NCBI RefSeq assembly: GCF_017515565.1
Contig: NZ_JAFWFN010000030.1
Location: 1-64,000, forward strand
Source: Halomonas sp.
GTDB taxonomy: Bacteria > Pseudomonadota > Gammaproteobacteria > Pseudomonadales > Halomonadaceae
Direction: 5' to 3'
Length of the DNA: 64,000 nucleotides
The notes under the pieces are model-generated. The model saw only the letters and a list, made by a program, of their open reading frames with translations, ran no database searches and had not been told where the DNA came from. This document shows positions 34,772-43,962 of the stretch, piece after piece. Numbering within the stretch: position 1 is the stretch's first letter; every line of letters starts with the position of its first letter. The position numbers and the translations under genes were made by a program.

Positions 34772-35275
34772 ATGCAACAGATAACCCGAGCGGGTGAGCC
34801 AATGGACGTGGCAGGCAAGCTGCCTGCTGCTGGGCAAGCAGCCCCCTCCATGACATTAACAGATGCTGACCTACAGGATGTCACGCTGGAGACTTACCAA
34901 GGCCAGCGTAAGGTGTTGAATATTATCCCCAGCGTTGATACCCCTACCTGCGCAACCTCTACACGACGCTTTAATGAACTTGCCTCAAGCCTAGAGAACA
35001 CCGTGGTACTGGTCGTGTCTGCTGACCTACCGTTTGCAGCAAAGCGGTTTTGCGGAGCAGAAGGGCTGGATAATGTTAAAACGCTCTCAACATTCCGCCA
35101 TCGTGAGTTTCAAGAAGCATGGGGCGTGGCACTATGTAATAGCGCCATGGAAGGACTGTGCGCCCGTGCGGTGGTCGTGCTGGATGCTGATAACCGCGTG
35201 CTTCACAGTGAGCTGGTCAGCGAGCTGAAAAACGAGCCAGACTACGAGGCGGCGCTGGCAACATTAAAAAGCTAG
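34772..35275 (+). CDS. tpx: Thiol peroxidase (atypical 2-Cys peroxiredoxin)
   Basis: 167 residues with peroxidatic Cys in PSVDTPTCATSTRRFN (C60) and resolving Cys in AKRFCGAEG (C94), the Tpx spacing. It reduces hydrogen and organic peroxides with thioredoxin. TAGGAG lies six bases before the ATG. Single-gene unit. Confidence 0.93.
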   Translation: MQQITRAGEPMDVAGKLPAAGQAAPSMTLTDADLQDVTLETYQGQRKVLNIIPSVDTPTCATSTRRFNELASSLENTVVLVVSADLPFAAKRFCGAEGLDNVKTLSTFRHREFQEAWGVALCNSAMEGLCARAVVVLDADNRVLHSELVSELKNEPDYEAALATLKS

Positions 35276-35299
35276 CGGCTCAACGGCGGGCTTATCTTG

Positions 35300-35974
35300 C
35301 TAGTTAGCGCCTGTTTTTTTAGCTGCCTCCACCAGTGCATTAATTAAACGCTGTTGGGGGCGGTTAAATATCAGCCACTCTGGGTGCCACTGCACGCCAA
35401 TTAAAAACGTATGCTCCGTTGACTCAATACCTTGTACCAGCCCATCTCGGTCACGGGCGACAATATTAATCCCTTTGCCCGCTTTATTGACGGCTTGATG
35501 GTGCAAGCTATTAACCCTGCACCAGGTGACTCCCAGCAACTGATGAAGTTGGCTCGCTCCGACAATATCAACCGTCTTACGAGGCAGCACGGTTCGACGC
35601 CGTTTTAAGCCTTCGTGGGTGGTGTAGATATCGGGGTCGAGAGTGCCACCTAAATGGACGTTGATTAACTGCGCTCCTCGGCAAATACCCAATACTGGCG
35701 TGTCTTTAGGGATAAACCGATCAAGCAGATTTAGCTCTAGCGCGTCCCGCGCGGGGTCTAGGCGCACGTCCAATTGCACTTCACCACCATACAAATGGGC
35801 CTGAATATCGTCGCCACCGCCGATAATCAAACCGTCCAAATGGTCGGGCAGCGGGCGAGAAGGCGACAGGCGCAGGGGTTTGCCGCCGTATCGCCATACG
35901 GCAAACCAGTCAAACCAAAACGCAAGATGGCTTTTATGATCTGATGAGGTAATTCCAATTAGCGGTCGAGACAT
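35300..35974 (-). CDS. Gamma-glutamyl hydrolase-type glutamine amidotransferase (peptidase C26)
   Basis: 224 residues of the PuuD/C26 family: RPLIGITSS start, LIIGGGDDI, nucleophile elbow GICRGAQL (Cys), and VQWHPEW (His, Glu). It removes gamma-linked glutamate from amides, as PuuD does in putrescine breakdown. I use ATG 35974, whose start matches the family; a GTG at 35989 overlaps the stop of the upstream amidoligase gene. The tight link with the amidoligase suggests the two make and cut the same gamma-glutamyl bond. Confidence 0.85.
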   Translation of the reverse strand: MSRPLIGITSSDHKSHLAFWFDWFAVWRYGGKPLRLSPSRPLPDHLDGLIIGGGDDIQAHLYGGEVQLDVRLDPARDALELNLLDRFIPKDTPVLGICRGAQLINVHLGGTLDPDIYTTHEGLKRRRTVLPRKTVDIVGASQLHQLLGVTWCRVNSLHHQAVNKAGKGINIVARDRDGLVQGIESTEHTFLIGVQWHPEWLIFNRPQQRLINALVEAAKKTGAN

Positions 35975-35985
35975 TCTGGCAAAGC

Positions 35986-37008
35986 TCACATGTCAGTGGG
36001 TTGGCGACGACCGAGTAGACGTAGCAGCTTCTCTTTAAACCGCACAAGTAAGGGGCGGTTATGGTAGGCAATATATTCATCGCAGCGCGCCTGTAACACA
36101 CTGGCGTTGGCGGCTAGCTTTTCGACCTCTACCCAGCGATTCCACTCCATTACCGAGCCCCAGCCGGGCTGCGAAAGCTGCGCATTGGGTAGCCGGTAGT
36201 GAAAAGTAGGGCGCGGTTTAGTGAGCTGGCTGTGCAGTAGCTCATGGGGGTGATCAGGGCGCAGGAACGCGAAGAGAGGCAGCAGGTCTAGCTCACGATT
36301 ACGGGTGGGATTGTAGTGCAGATAGTCATCAATAAAACTATCCAGGTCAGGTTGATAATTAAAGTCGAGAACTTTCAGCGCGTACTCTTTGGGGAAAGGG
36401 TTAGCGTGGGGTAGAACCTCCCGAGTGATATCTACTTTGATTTCATCGCGCAGCCAGCTTGCCAGGAGTAAGTAAGCGCGCAGCATGGTGAGCAGGTACT
36501 CAACATCAAGCCGCTCTATCTCCGGATTGAGGTGTAGCCCAAACCCATACAGCAGGCTCGCATCGGTGCTTTTGGCGCCTCTATCGCGCAGTGTCTGGAA
36601 TAGCGTGTCTAGCGTCTCAAGCTCATCCCAAGGAATAGGGGGACAAACAATTTCGGTGGGTACTAAGCCGGTCACCATATCGCCAATCAATTCACGGGTC
36701 TTTTGGTGGAACTCTACCCGTCGCTGGTGTTGTTGGCGCGCCCACTCGCTGTCGTTTTCGTGGAGCTCTTCCAGCAGCGTTTTGTCAGGGTGTGCGTATT
36801 GAGTGTCTAGCTCTATGCCAAACTCGCCCCACTGTGTGCCTTCTACCAGTAGCCGGTGGGGGCTTACCACGTTAAGCTCACCACCAAATAAGTCACGCAC
36901 CAGCGCAGCAGTATCGCGAGGCGGCAGACCGGCAAATTCAACTTCTACGCCAACACGCCTCGTTTGCCCGTTACTATTTAACCGGTGAGGTGGAGCTTGT
37001 AGCGTCAT
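35986..37008 (-). CDS. Putative amidoligase
   Basis: 340 residues of the amidoligase family (glutamine-synthetase-like fold). Recognisable by VGVEVEFAGL near the N-terminus (the EVE metal/ATP motif), FGIELDTQY, GFGLHLNPE and the long C-terminal helix region. Family members were predicted by comparative genomics to form amide or isopeptide bonds with ATP and are often next to GATase genes, as here. The product is unknown. AAGGATGG precedes the ATG. Confidence 0.85.
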   Translation of the reverse strand: MTLQAPPHRLNSNGQTRRVGVEVEFAGLPPRDTAALVRDLFGGELNVVSPHRLLVEGTQWGEFGIELDTQYAHPDKTLLEELHENDSEWARQQHQRRVEFHQKTRELIGDMVTGLVPTEIVCPPIPWDELETLDTLFQTLRDRGAKSTDASLLYGFGLHLNPEIERLDVEYLLTMLRAYLLLASWLRDEIKVDITREVLPHANPFPKEYALKVLDFNYQPDLDSFIDDYLHYNPTRNRELDLLPLFAFLRPDHPHELLHSQLTKPRPTFHYRLPNAQLSQPGWGSVMEWNRWVEVEKLAANASVLQARCDEYIAYHNRPLLVRFKEKLLRLLGRRQPTDM

Positions 37009-37136
37009 CTCGCCATCCTTGAGGTGAACGTTTAGGCACCTAGCCTATCATAGTCACGCGTTGAGACTGAGTGTGTGCAGTCAGGAAAGCGTTGCGAAAC
37101 CGGTGTGTTAAAGCCGGCCCATGACAGGAGTAAAGT

Positions 37137-39563
37137 GTGCGACAGCACTGGATAATCAAGCTGATGATGGGCGTCATCATCACCGCCCTGCTAGGTGTAG
37201 TGGCGCAGGCCCAAGCACAGAGTGTCTCGCTGCCTAGCCTGGTGGGAGGGAGCGTCCCAAGTGAAGAGCCAAGCGTCAGTAGCGATGACTTTCAAAGCTC
37301 GCTGAACGACGTTATCTCAATGCTTGAGAATGAGGAGCGGCGCAGGGAGCTACTTGACTCGCTGCGTGAGTTGCAAGTGACCGCAGAGGCTGCCGAAGAG
37401 GATGGCGTGGTGCGTCAAGGGTTGCTAGGTGCGCTTGCGGATACGCTGTCTGATCTTGGCGAACAGGCCCAAGCGGGTAATTCGCCCATTGATGAGTGGT
37501 CGCGACAACTCGTGCAAGGGGCTGACGATTTACGCGCTTTAAATGAGGGGGCTGGCCAGGGCGAGGCAATTCGTGCGGTCGTGGATGCCGCCGTGCTAGG
37601 TGTTGTCTGGAGTGTGTTACTCATCCTGATGATTGCTTTGGGCCGCTTGGTCGCAACGCGGCGTGAGTGGCCGCTTGATTTGCCCCGCGACCCGAAAGCG
37701 TGGCTATTGGTAGTTCACTTTTTACGCCGCATGCTGCCTTGGGCACTGTCGTTTGCGATTACGTTGGGCATTGGCCAACTGCTACCTTCAAGCTCGGGCC
37801 GCATGATCGTGTTGGTAGTAGCTTATGTTTGCCTGTGCGGGCGTGCGCTTTCGGTGGTGTTTGAAACAGTGATCGCCTTTTTCAGCCGTGGTCACCGGTT
37901 CACAGCGGTGCAGTTGCTCCAGCATAAAGCCCTGCGCGGGCTATTTGCTATTGGCGCACTGATTGCACTAGGTGATGCGGTAAATTCGACACGCTTGGTG
38001 GAGATGCTAGGTTCTGAGCTTTCAAGCTTGGTCTCTGTGCTTGCTAATATGCTGGCAGCGCTGCTTTCAACGCGCTTTATTATCCGGTTTAAACGTCCTA
38101 TTCGTCATCTGATTTGTAACCGCCCCTACAAGCAGCGCCGCGACGCCAGTGCTGCGGTTGAGATGATTCGCACGCTTGGCGGCCTATGGCATATTCCGGC
38201 GCTTTTAATGGTAGGCGGCTCACTTCTAGCGATCTTTATTACCGTTGGTGATGTGGGCACCGCCCTGGCCCGCTCGATCATTACGGCCAGCTTGCTGGTA
38301 CTTACTTTGGTGGCGACGGGGCTACTGCGGCGCCAGGCAGAGCGCATGGGCAAGCGTCGTCATCGTCACCGTTATAGCCAGTACCGTAAGCGTTTGGAGC
38401 GGTTTGGGTTTGTGCTGGCGCATATTTGTACTTGGATGGTGTTTGCCGAGCTTTCCATGCAGGTGTGGGGGAGTTCGTTCTTTGGCTTGGGCCAACAGGC
38501 CGTGGCAAGCGCACGTATTGGGCAAGCGTTGATCAGCCTGGGGTCAACCGTGCTACTGGCATGGCTGGTGTGGATATTTGCTGATACGGCCATTCAGCGT
38601 GCGCTTACATCGTCGGCGCGCTCTCGGGGGCGGCGGGTTAATCAGGCTAGGGCGCAGACCATTACCCCCATGATCCGCAATGTAATTTTTGTCACCATTT
38701 TAATTATTGCGGTCATTGCGGGGTTGGCCAATCTGGGCGTTAATGTGACGCCGCTGCTGGCGGGTGCGGGTGTGATCGGTTTGGCGATTGGCTTTGGTGC
38801 CCAAACGCTGGTGCAGGACTTAATCACCGGTATTTTTATCCTGATTGAAGACTCGCTCGCGGTAGATGATTTTGTGCAAATCAATGGCCATATGGGAACG
38901 GTAGAAGGCTTAACGTTGCGCACCGTTAAGCTGCGTGATTTGGATGGTGTCGTTCATATCATTACCTTTAGTCGCATTGAATCAATCCATAACATGTCGC
39001 GCCAATTTGGCATTGCGTTAATGCGGATTCGTATCCCTTACGACATGAAAATTGACGACGCGATAACCTTAATGCAAGAGACGGCTCAGGAGCTGCGCAA
39101 AGACCCGATGATGCGCCACTACATCTGGTCACCGCTGGAAATGCAGGGGGTGCAAGGGTTTGAAGATGGCTGTCCTATTCTACGTATGCGCTTTCGCACC
39201 GCCCCTGAAATGCAGTGGGATGTGTCCAGGGCGTTTAACTTGCTGCTTAAACAGCGTATGGAAACTCAGGAAATGGATCTTGGCATACCGCGGCTTAGCG
39301 TTAGCATGGAAGCGCGCTCAGATGCCCGAGACCCGGCTGGCGATGGGAGTGACTTCTCCATTAACGAGAGTGGCGACCATGAGCAGGAGGGCGCGCGAAA
39401 AAAACCGGCCCCTCCAAAGCCAGCGCCACGCCCGACCAAAACTGAAAAGCGCAGGGATGCCCGTGAGCGTGAGGGCGAATTATCCCAGGCTAAGCCCCAA
39501 GCTCAGGGCGAACCCAAGGGCGAGGCCTATGCCAGCTCCAGCGGCGAAAGTGCTGATGAGTAG
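37137..39563 (+). CDS. Large mechanosensitive ion channel, MscS family
   Basis: 808 residues: signal peptide (1-27, ends QAQAQ), a short periplasmic helical domain (about 40-145), eight or more membrane helices, the pore helix and beta domain of MscS (GLAIGFGAQTLVQDLITGIF, then VDDFVQINGHMGTVEGLTLRT), and a charged, Pro/Lys/Glu-rich tail (about 745-808). It opens on membrane tension in osmotic downshock, important in halophiles. GTG start at 37137 after CAGGAG with a 7-base gap. The last 84 bases overlap a convergent gene. Confidence 0.9.
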   Translation: MRQHWIIKLMMGVIITALLGVVAQAQAQSVSLPSLVGGSVPSEEPSVSSDDFQSSLNDVISMLENEERRRELLDSLRELQVTAEAAEEDGVVRQGLLGALADTLSDLGEQAQAGNSPIDEWSRQLVQGADDLRALNEGAGQGEAIRAVVDAAVLGVVWSVLLILMIALGRLVATRREWPLDLPRDPKAWLLVVHFLRRMLPWALSFAITLGIGQLLPSSSGRMIVLVVAYVCLCGRALSVVFETVIAFFSRGHRFTAVQLLQHKALRGLFAIGALIALGDAVNSTRLVEMLGSELSSLVSVLANMLAALLSTRFIIRFKRPIRHLICNRPYKQRRDASAAVEMIRTLGGLWHIPALLMVGGSLLAIFITVGDVGTALARSIITASLLVLTLVATGLLRRQAERMGKRRHRHRYSQYRKRLERFGFVLAHICTWMVFAELSMQVWGSSFFGLGQQAVASARIGQALISLGSTVLLAWLVWIFADTAIQRALTSSARSRGRRVNQARAQTITPMIRNVIFVTILIIAVIAGLANLGVNVTPLLAGAGVIGLAIGFGAQTLVQDLITGIFILIEDSLAVDDFVQINGHMGTVEGLTLRTVKLRDLDGVVHIITFSRIESIHNMSRQFGIALMRIRIPYDMKIDDAITLMQETAQELRKDPMMRHYIWSPLEMQGVQGFEDGCPILRMRFRTAPEMQWDVSRAFNLLLKQRMETQEMDLGIPRLSVSMEARSDARDPAGDGSDFSINESGDHEQEGARKKPAPPKPAPRPTKTEKRRDAREREGELSQAKPQAQGEPKGEAYASSSGESADE

Positions 39564-39911
39564 CCAGGGGCCTCGCCAACGACGCCAACGGTTATAAAGC
39601 GAAACCGCGAGGCTTACGCGGTCGACCAGCTCATCATGGCGGGAGATCGCGTTGTCAGGCGGCAGCGAAAAGTCGTTCGCTACGTCCCCCTGCCAATGCG
39701 CGCCATGGGTTAAACCTAAGCGAGCCCGTAAACGGCCAATATCACTTACCGTATCGTGGAGCGTATCGTAGGCTTCGCGGCGCTCGGCGATTGCCAGCAC
39801 TGCCTTGGCATCCTGGCGAAGTGCGCTGTTAGGGCAGCGGGCCACCGCACTGTTAATTTCAGGCTCATTCGCGCTGGGCGAAAGGGCTAGTCGTTGATAC
39901 AAATCGCGCAT
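39480..39911 (-). CDS. J-domain-like membrane protein lacking HPD
   Basis: 143 residues. The N-terminal 70 look like a J-domain (DLYQRLALSPSANEPEI as helix I-II start, AVLAIAERREAYDTLHD as helix III with the usual AYDxLxD ending), but the HPD tripeptide and most of helix II are missing. The C-terminus is a hydrophobic helix of about 22 residues. Function unknown. It lies 67 bases downstream of a TerB-J-domain gene on the same strand, and its 3' end overlaps the MscS gene by 84 bases. No ribosome site is clear at the ATG. Confidence 0.7.
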   Translation of the reverse strand: MRDLYQRLALSPSANEPEINSAVARCPNSALRQDAKAVLAIAERREAYDTLHDTVSDIGRLRARLGLTHGAHWQGDVANDFSLPPDNAISRHDELVDRVSLAVSLYNRWRRWRGPWLLISTFAAGAGIGLALGFALSLGLSLG

Positions 39912-39978
39912 AACGTGGTGAATACTCGCAAGCTATGACGGCATTAAGGTAGCCGCAGTTTAACGTTATAAGGGCGGC

Positions 39979-41001
39979 TTAGTAGGTTTGCATTAAATAA
40001 TCATAGGCACTTTTTATGCGTTGAAAGCGTGCCGATGCCAGGGCAACTTGGTGGTCGCTCTCTGAATAAAACCGATCCGGGTGATGCAGCTGTGCCATGC
40101 GACGATAGGCTTGGCGCACGTCGGTTCGGCTGGCGCCGGGCGTTAATCCTAATACCGCCAAGGCGCGGGTTTTGCGATCAGGCGGCGGTGGGCTGCTTGA
40201 GCGCTGGCGCTGCTGGCGGCGAGCTTCTTCTTGGCGCGCCTGCTCTTGTTGCCAGCGTTCCCGGCTAGCTCGCTCCTGCTGAGCCTGTTCTCGCCGAGCC
40301 TTCTCCTGCTGGGCCTTTTCTCGATGACTCTGTTCCTTGTCTCGTTGAGCACGAGCTTTAGCGTTACGTGCCTGCTCCTGTTGACGCTGCTTCTCCTGCT
40401 GTTTTTGTTGTTTTTGCTGCTGCTTGTCTGTTTTCGCCTGCTGGCGCTGCTCCGCTTTGGCTTGGGCTTCTTTCGCTTGCCGCTCGGCCGCTTGGGCTTC
40501 CTGGGCTTGGCGGGCATGGTACTCTGGGTCGTGCTGCTGCCAGTAGGCATCTCGGCTAGGGTCTTCCGGCGGGAGCAGCGGTTTACCGGTGAGTTCCTGA
40601 AACAGCGTACTTAGCGTGCTGGGTGTTACGTTTAACAGGTCGGCTAGGAAACGCAGGATGTAGTGGTTCGCCAGGGATATTTCCCCGTCGTCGGTCGCCA
40701 CGGTAATGGCTTGATGAATAACACTTAGACTGCGCTCCTTAGAGCACTCTTTGCGTACCACCTCTGCGGCGAGCTGAATTGCCTGCAGGTCTTGGCTGTG
40801 GGCAATACCCATAACGGGCCCCAGCTCATGGCCGTGGCGAAATTGCGCCGTCACCTGAGCCAAACGGCGCCGACGCTGGCCCTCAGAAACGTGCTGACGA
40901 TGCACCAGCACCCAGGCCAATAGTAGCAGGGTTGCCGTATCCACTTGGCTGCGGCTTTTTAGCAGTAGCAGCTCAAAGGGTGAGAAACGGGCAATGGACA
41001 T
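39979..41001 (-). CDS. TerB-like and C-terminal J-domain protein
   Basis: 340 residues: a TerB-like helical domain (about 20-135; VATDDGEISLANHYILRFLADLL is typical), a highly charged coiled-coil linker of Gln, Ala, Lys, Glu and Arg (about 160-270), and a C-terminal J-domain (about 280-338; ALAVLGLTPGASRTDVRQAYRR, then HHPDRF). The HPD loop is intact, so it should stimulate DnaK. The layout is like DjlA but without a membrane helix. The linker repeats make it look low-complexity; no known client. Confidence 0.85.
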   Translation of the reverse strand: MSIARFSPFELLLLKSRSQVDTATLLLLAWVLVHRQHVSEGQRRRRLAQVTAQFRHGHELGPVMGIAHSQDLQAIQLAAEVVRKECSKERSLSVIHQAITVATDDGEISLANHYILRFLADLLNVTPSTLSTLFQELTGKPLLPPEDPSRDAYWQQHDPEYHARQAQEAQAAERQAKEAQAKAEQRQQAKTDKQQQKQQKQQEKQRQQEQARNAKARAQRDKEQSHREKAQQEKARREQAQQERASRERWQQEQARQEEARRQQRQRSSSPPPPDRKTRALAVLGLTPGASRTDVRQAYRRMAQLHHPDRFYSESDHQVALASARFQRIKSAYDYLMQTY

Positions 41002-41114
41002 TGCCTAGCTCCAAAGCGAAGAAGTGAACCGTAGCTGCATTAAAGCGTGCCACCATGGTTGTTTTTAGCCATGGTATATCATCGCGTTACGCAATGAAGT
41101 AGGAGATTGGTTAG

Positions 41115-42545
41115 GTGATCAATGTTGAGCGTAAAAACAGCTTTCAGCTGCGTCTCTCGCGTCAGCTTAAGGAAGAGACCTCGCATACGCTCGATGTCTA
41201 CCTGTTTGTGCCGGGCGAGCTAGGCCTGAGCACCCACGTGATCTCTGAGGAGGCGTTTTATCATGGCGCCCTTCATGTCTCACGTACCTACTATAGCGAC
41301 AAATACCACCTGCCCCTGGTGCATAGCCGATTGGCAAGCCGTAATCAGTTAGGTAGCGACTCATATCGCTTAAGTCTGAGCCTTTATGCCTACCAGTATG
41401 TGGTTGCATTAGAACGGACCACCCAGGCGATGCTAGCGAGCGCACGCAAACTTCGTCATGCCCGTAGCGATGAGCGTGAAGATAAGAGCGAGACCAATGA
41501 GCCTGAAGAGGCACTTCGTCAGCAGCTTGCGGAGATGAGTGATTTAAGCGATGGCATTCTAAAGCGTTTAAGGCGTAATCCCCCAAGCGATGAACGGCTT
41601 TATAAATACTTTGCCAATATCGATAACTACCTCTCCTGGTTTACGGAGCAGCAGCTGCTGGCACTGGTGGCACACATGCCCCGAGGCGGTGGGTTTAGCG
41701 ATATAAAACGGCGTTTTATCACGGTGTGCCACCGGGAAGGGGAGTACCGCCGCGAGCAAGAGTACAACGCCCAGCGGGTAATGGATGATCCCACGCGTAT
41801 GTCGAACAAAATGCGCTTACTACGGCGATTGATTGAATACCCCATCACCTTGAAACAGAGCGCGATGGAATTAGGCGGCGGTGAGCAAAAGGCGGTCAAA
41901 GCCTTAGCAACGGCAGTGGTTATGGCCTTTGTATCGCTGGGCATACTTCACTTACGGGATGTGGTAGGTGACATAACCGCGCTGTTTGTGTTGGCCATGG
42001 CTTTGCTTTATGCCATGCGAGAAGTGTTTAAGGACGACCTGCGTAACACGCTATGGCGCTGGCTACGACGTGGGCGGCCTAAGTGGCGGCGACAATACAT
42101 CGACCCCACCCGCAATGCACTGGTAGGACGGCAGCTAGAGTGGTTTGACTATAAGCGCTACGCGGCATTGGATGACGACATTCAAAAAATGCGCCGCCGC
42201 ACGGTGGCTCAGCGTGAAGAAGTGGTGATGCACTATCGGTCTAGTTCACGGATGTCTCCCACGCGCTTTTTAAGCGGCTACGAGCACACCCGTGAAACCT
42301 TGCATGTCGATCTTTCCATGCTGATTCGTTTAATGAGCAAAGAGAAACACCATATTTACCGCTTGAAAGATGGCCAATCGGTGAGGGAAAGCGTTGAGCG
42401 CCGCCATTTATTCAACTTGGTGATACGTGAAACCGGTAGTGAAGACGTGCCCTATCTTGCCCGCTGGAAGGTGGTGGTTAGTCGTTCAGGTATTGTGGAT
42501 GTGGAGAAAGTCGCCGAGAGCAGCGCCGATGAGAGTAGCCAATAA
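41115..42545 (+). CDS. Unknown membrane protein of 476 residues
   Basis: I do not recognise the family. Two adjacent hydrophobic helices (about 262-300; ALATAVVMAFVSLGIL, then ALFVLAMALLYAM) form a hairpin in the middle; the rest is soluble and rich in Arg, Glu and Leu with long helices. A 70-residue highly charged stretch occurs before the first helix. The GTG start at 41115 follows TAGGAG with a 9-base gap. It is divergent from the TerB-J gene with 113 bases between. A cytoplasmic scaffold or membrane-bound enzyme is possible; the sequence does not say. Confidence 0.8.
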   Translation: MINVERKNSFQLRLSRQLKEETSHTLDVYLFVPGELGLSTHVISEEAFYHGALHVSRTYYSDKYHLPLVHSRLASRNQLGSDSYRLSLSLYAYQYVVALERTTQAMLASARKLRHARSDEREDKSETNEPEEALRQQLAEMSDLSDGILKRLRRNPPSDERLYKYFANIDNYLSWFTEQQLLALVAHMPRGGGFSDIKRRFITVCHREGEYRREQEYNAQRVMDDPTRMSNKMRLLRRLIEYPITLKQSAMELGGGEQKAVKALATAVVMAFVSLGILHLRDVVGDITALFVLAMALLYAMREVFKDDLRNTLWRWLRRGRPKWRRQYIDPTRNALVGRQLEWFDYKRYAALDDDIQKMRRRTVAQREEVVMHYRSSSRMSPTRFLSGYEHTRETLHVDLSMLIRLMSKEKHHIYRLKDGQSVRESVERRHLFNLVIRETGSEDVPYLARWKVVVSRSGIVDVEKVAESSADESSQ

Positions 42546-42717
42546 ACTGAGCTAGATCATAAGAGTCTCAGGGATAACGCGCTGACATAGATAAATTGCT
42601 GGCAGCGAGCTAGTCTCAAAGAACAACAGCTCAACCTGAACCTGTAGCCCATGCTTAACGGGTGAGTGCTTGACCTTGAAGGGTCGGCTATCAGAATCAG
42701 TCTTAAGGGGATGAACC

Positions 42718-43407
42718 ATGCAAGCTATCGATATTATGACGCCCAAAGTCATCAGCGTAGGCCCTGATGCAGAAGTGCGGGAAATTGCACAGCTGCTGCT
42801 TGAGCATCGCATTAGCGCAGTGCCGGTGGTCGATGACGAGCGCCACGTGCTGGGTATCGTCAGTGAGGGTGATCTCATGCGCCGGGTGAAAGGCGATGAA
42901 CGCCAAGGACGTTCCTGGTGGCTGTCTCTCTTTACGGGCGGCAAAGATCCTGGTGAGTATGTGAAATCCCATGGGCGAAAGGCGCGGGAAGTGATGACGC
43001 CAGACCCGCTCTCAGTTGAAGAGAATACGCCGCTGCATACCATTGCTCGGCTGTTAGAAAAGCACCATATCAAGCGTGTTCCCGTGATCCGGGAAGGCAA
43101 GCTGGTCGGTATTGTCAGCCGTGCGAATTTGCTACAGGGCATTGCCAATGCGGCGGTTGCGCCCACGGAGTCGCCAACGGATGACCGCAAGATTCGCGAC
43201 GCTATTTTACAAGAGGTTGATCAAAATACCGGTGTGCATACCGAAAGCATTAGTTTGATTGTGGATGGTGGCGCTGTGGAAATTTGGGGGCTGGTGGAAT
43301 CAGTCGAGCAAAAGCAGGCGGTCACCGTGACGGCTGAAAATATACCGGGGGTTACCAAGGTCGAAAATAACCTTGGGATGATGCCTAGAGGCGCAGGCTA
43401 CTTTTAA
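42718..43407 (+). CDS. Two-CBS and BON domain protein
   Basis: 229 residues: two CBS domains (about 5-60 and 90-148; AIDIMTPKVISVGPDA, VSEGDLMRR, REVMTPDPLSVEE and KLVGIVSRANLL) and a C-terminal BON domain (about 155-225; DGGAVEIWGLVESVEQKQAV). CBS pairs bind adenosyl nucleotides and BON domains contact membranes or surfaces. Such proteins are common and of unclear role; no partner enzyme is adjacent. Confidence 0.88.
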   Translation: MQAIDIMTPKVISVGPDAEVREIAQLLLEHRISAVPVVDDERHVLGIVSEGDLMRRVKGDERQGRSWWLSLFTGGKDPGEYVKSHGRKAREVMTPDPLSVEENTPLHTIARLLEKHHIKRVPVIREGKLVGIVSRANLLQGIANAAVAPTESPTDDRKIRDAILQEVDQNTGVHTESISLIVDGGAVEIWGLVESVEQKQAVTVTAENIPGVTKVENNLGMMPRGAGYF

Positions 43408-43469
43408 ACGACGTATTAGCCTAACGTTGCTGCTGTGTAGCGCTGATCAACGGTTCTGTTAAGTGAAAC

Positions 43470-43504
43470 AAAAAGCCCGCTGTAGGTTATACAGCGGGCT
43501 TTTT
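43470..43504. terminator. Bidirectional terminator after CBS-BON gene and cdd
   Basis: A 14-bp stem (AAAAGCCCGCTGTA with TACAGCGGGCTTTT) and flanking A and T runs serve both convergent genes. Confidence 0.88.
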
Positions 43505-43531
43505 AATGTTGGTTTCGCGTCGAATGGCTTG

Positions 43532-43939
43532 CTAGCGCGGCGGCAGCTGTTCCGGGCCGAAGGCGTCGGGCAGGAGTGCTTCCATGGTGTAGGTTTTTAG
43601 CACCTCGCCCTGGCGGGAGAGCACCATGATGTGCGTGTTTGGCGTTGCGAACTCGCGTATGCGCTGGCGGCAGTCGCCGCAGGGCGTGCACAGGTGCTCG
43701 CCTGGCCCCATCACGTATACCTTAGCAAGCTCGCGCTGGCCTGCGGTAATCATGCTGGCAATCGCCGAGGCTTCCGCGCACAGCCCTTTGTAATGCGCCA
43801 CTTCCACGTTGCTACCCGCAAACTGCTGGCCATCCGGGCACTCCATTACCGCTGCTACCGGGTGGTTTGAGTAAGGCGCATAGGCATTACCCAAGGCGGT
43901 TAGCAATGTGTCGACCAGTGCCTTATCAGCTTGGCTCAT
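43532..43939 (-). CDS. cdd: Cytidine deaminase
   Basis: 135 residues, tetrameric-type. Zinc ligands in CAEASAI (Cys, Glu) and PCGDCR (two Cys). It converts cytidine and deoxycytidine to uridine forms for salvage. Last gene of the deo operon: GAGGAG precedes the ATG and the deoD stop lies 24 bases upstream. Confidence 0.93.
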   Translation of the reverse strand: MSQADKALVDTLLTALGNAYAPYSNHPVAAVMECPDGQQFAGSNVEVAHYKGLCAEASAIASMITAGQRELAKVYVMGPGEHLCTPCGDCRQRIREFATPNTHIMVLSRQGEVLKTYTMEALLPDAFGPEQLPPR

Positions 43940-43962
43940 GACGTTCTCCTCGGTATTGACCT

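Noticed and set aside
42552..43190. 212-codon frame on the minus strand opposite the CBS-BON gene
   Set aside because: It is a mirror frame of a well-supported gene, Ser/Arg-rich, with no domain or ribosome site.
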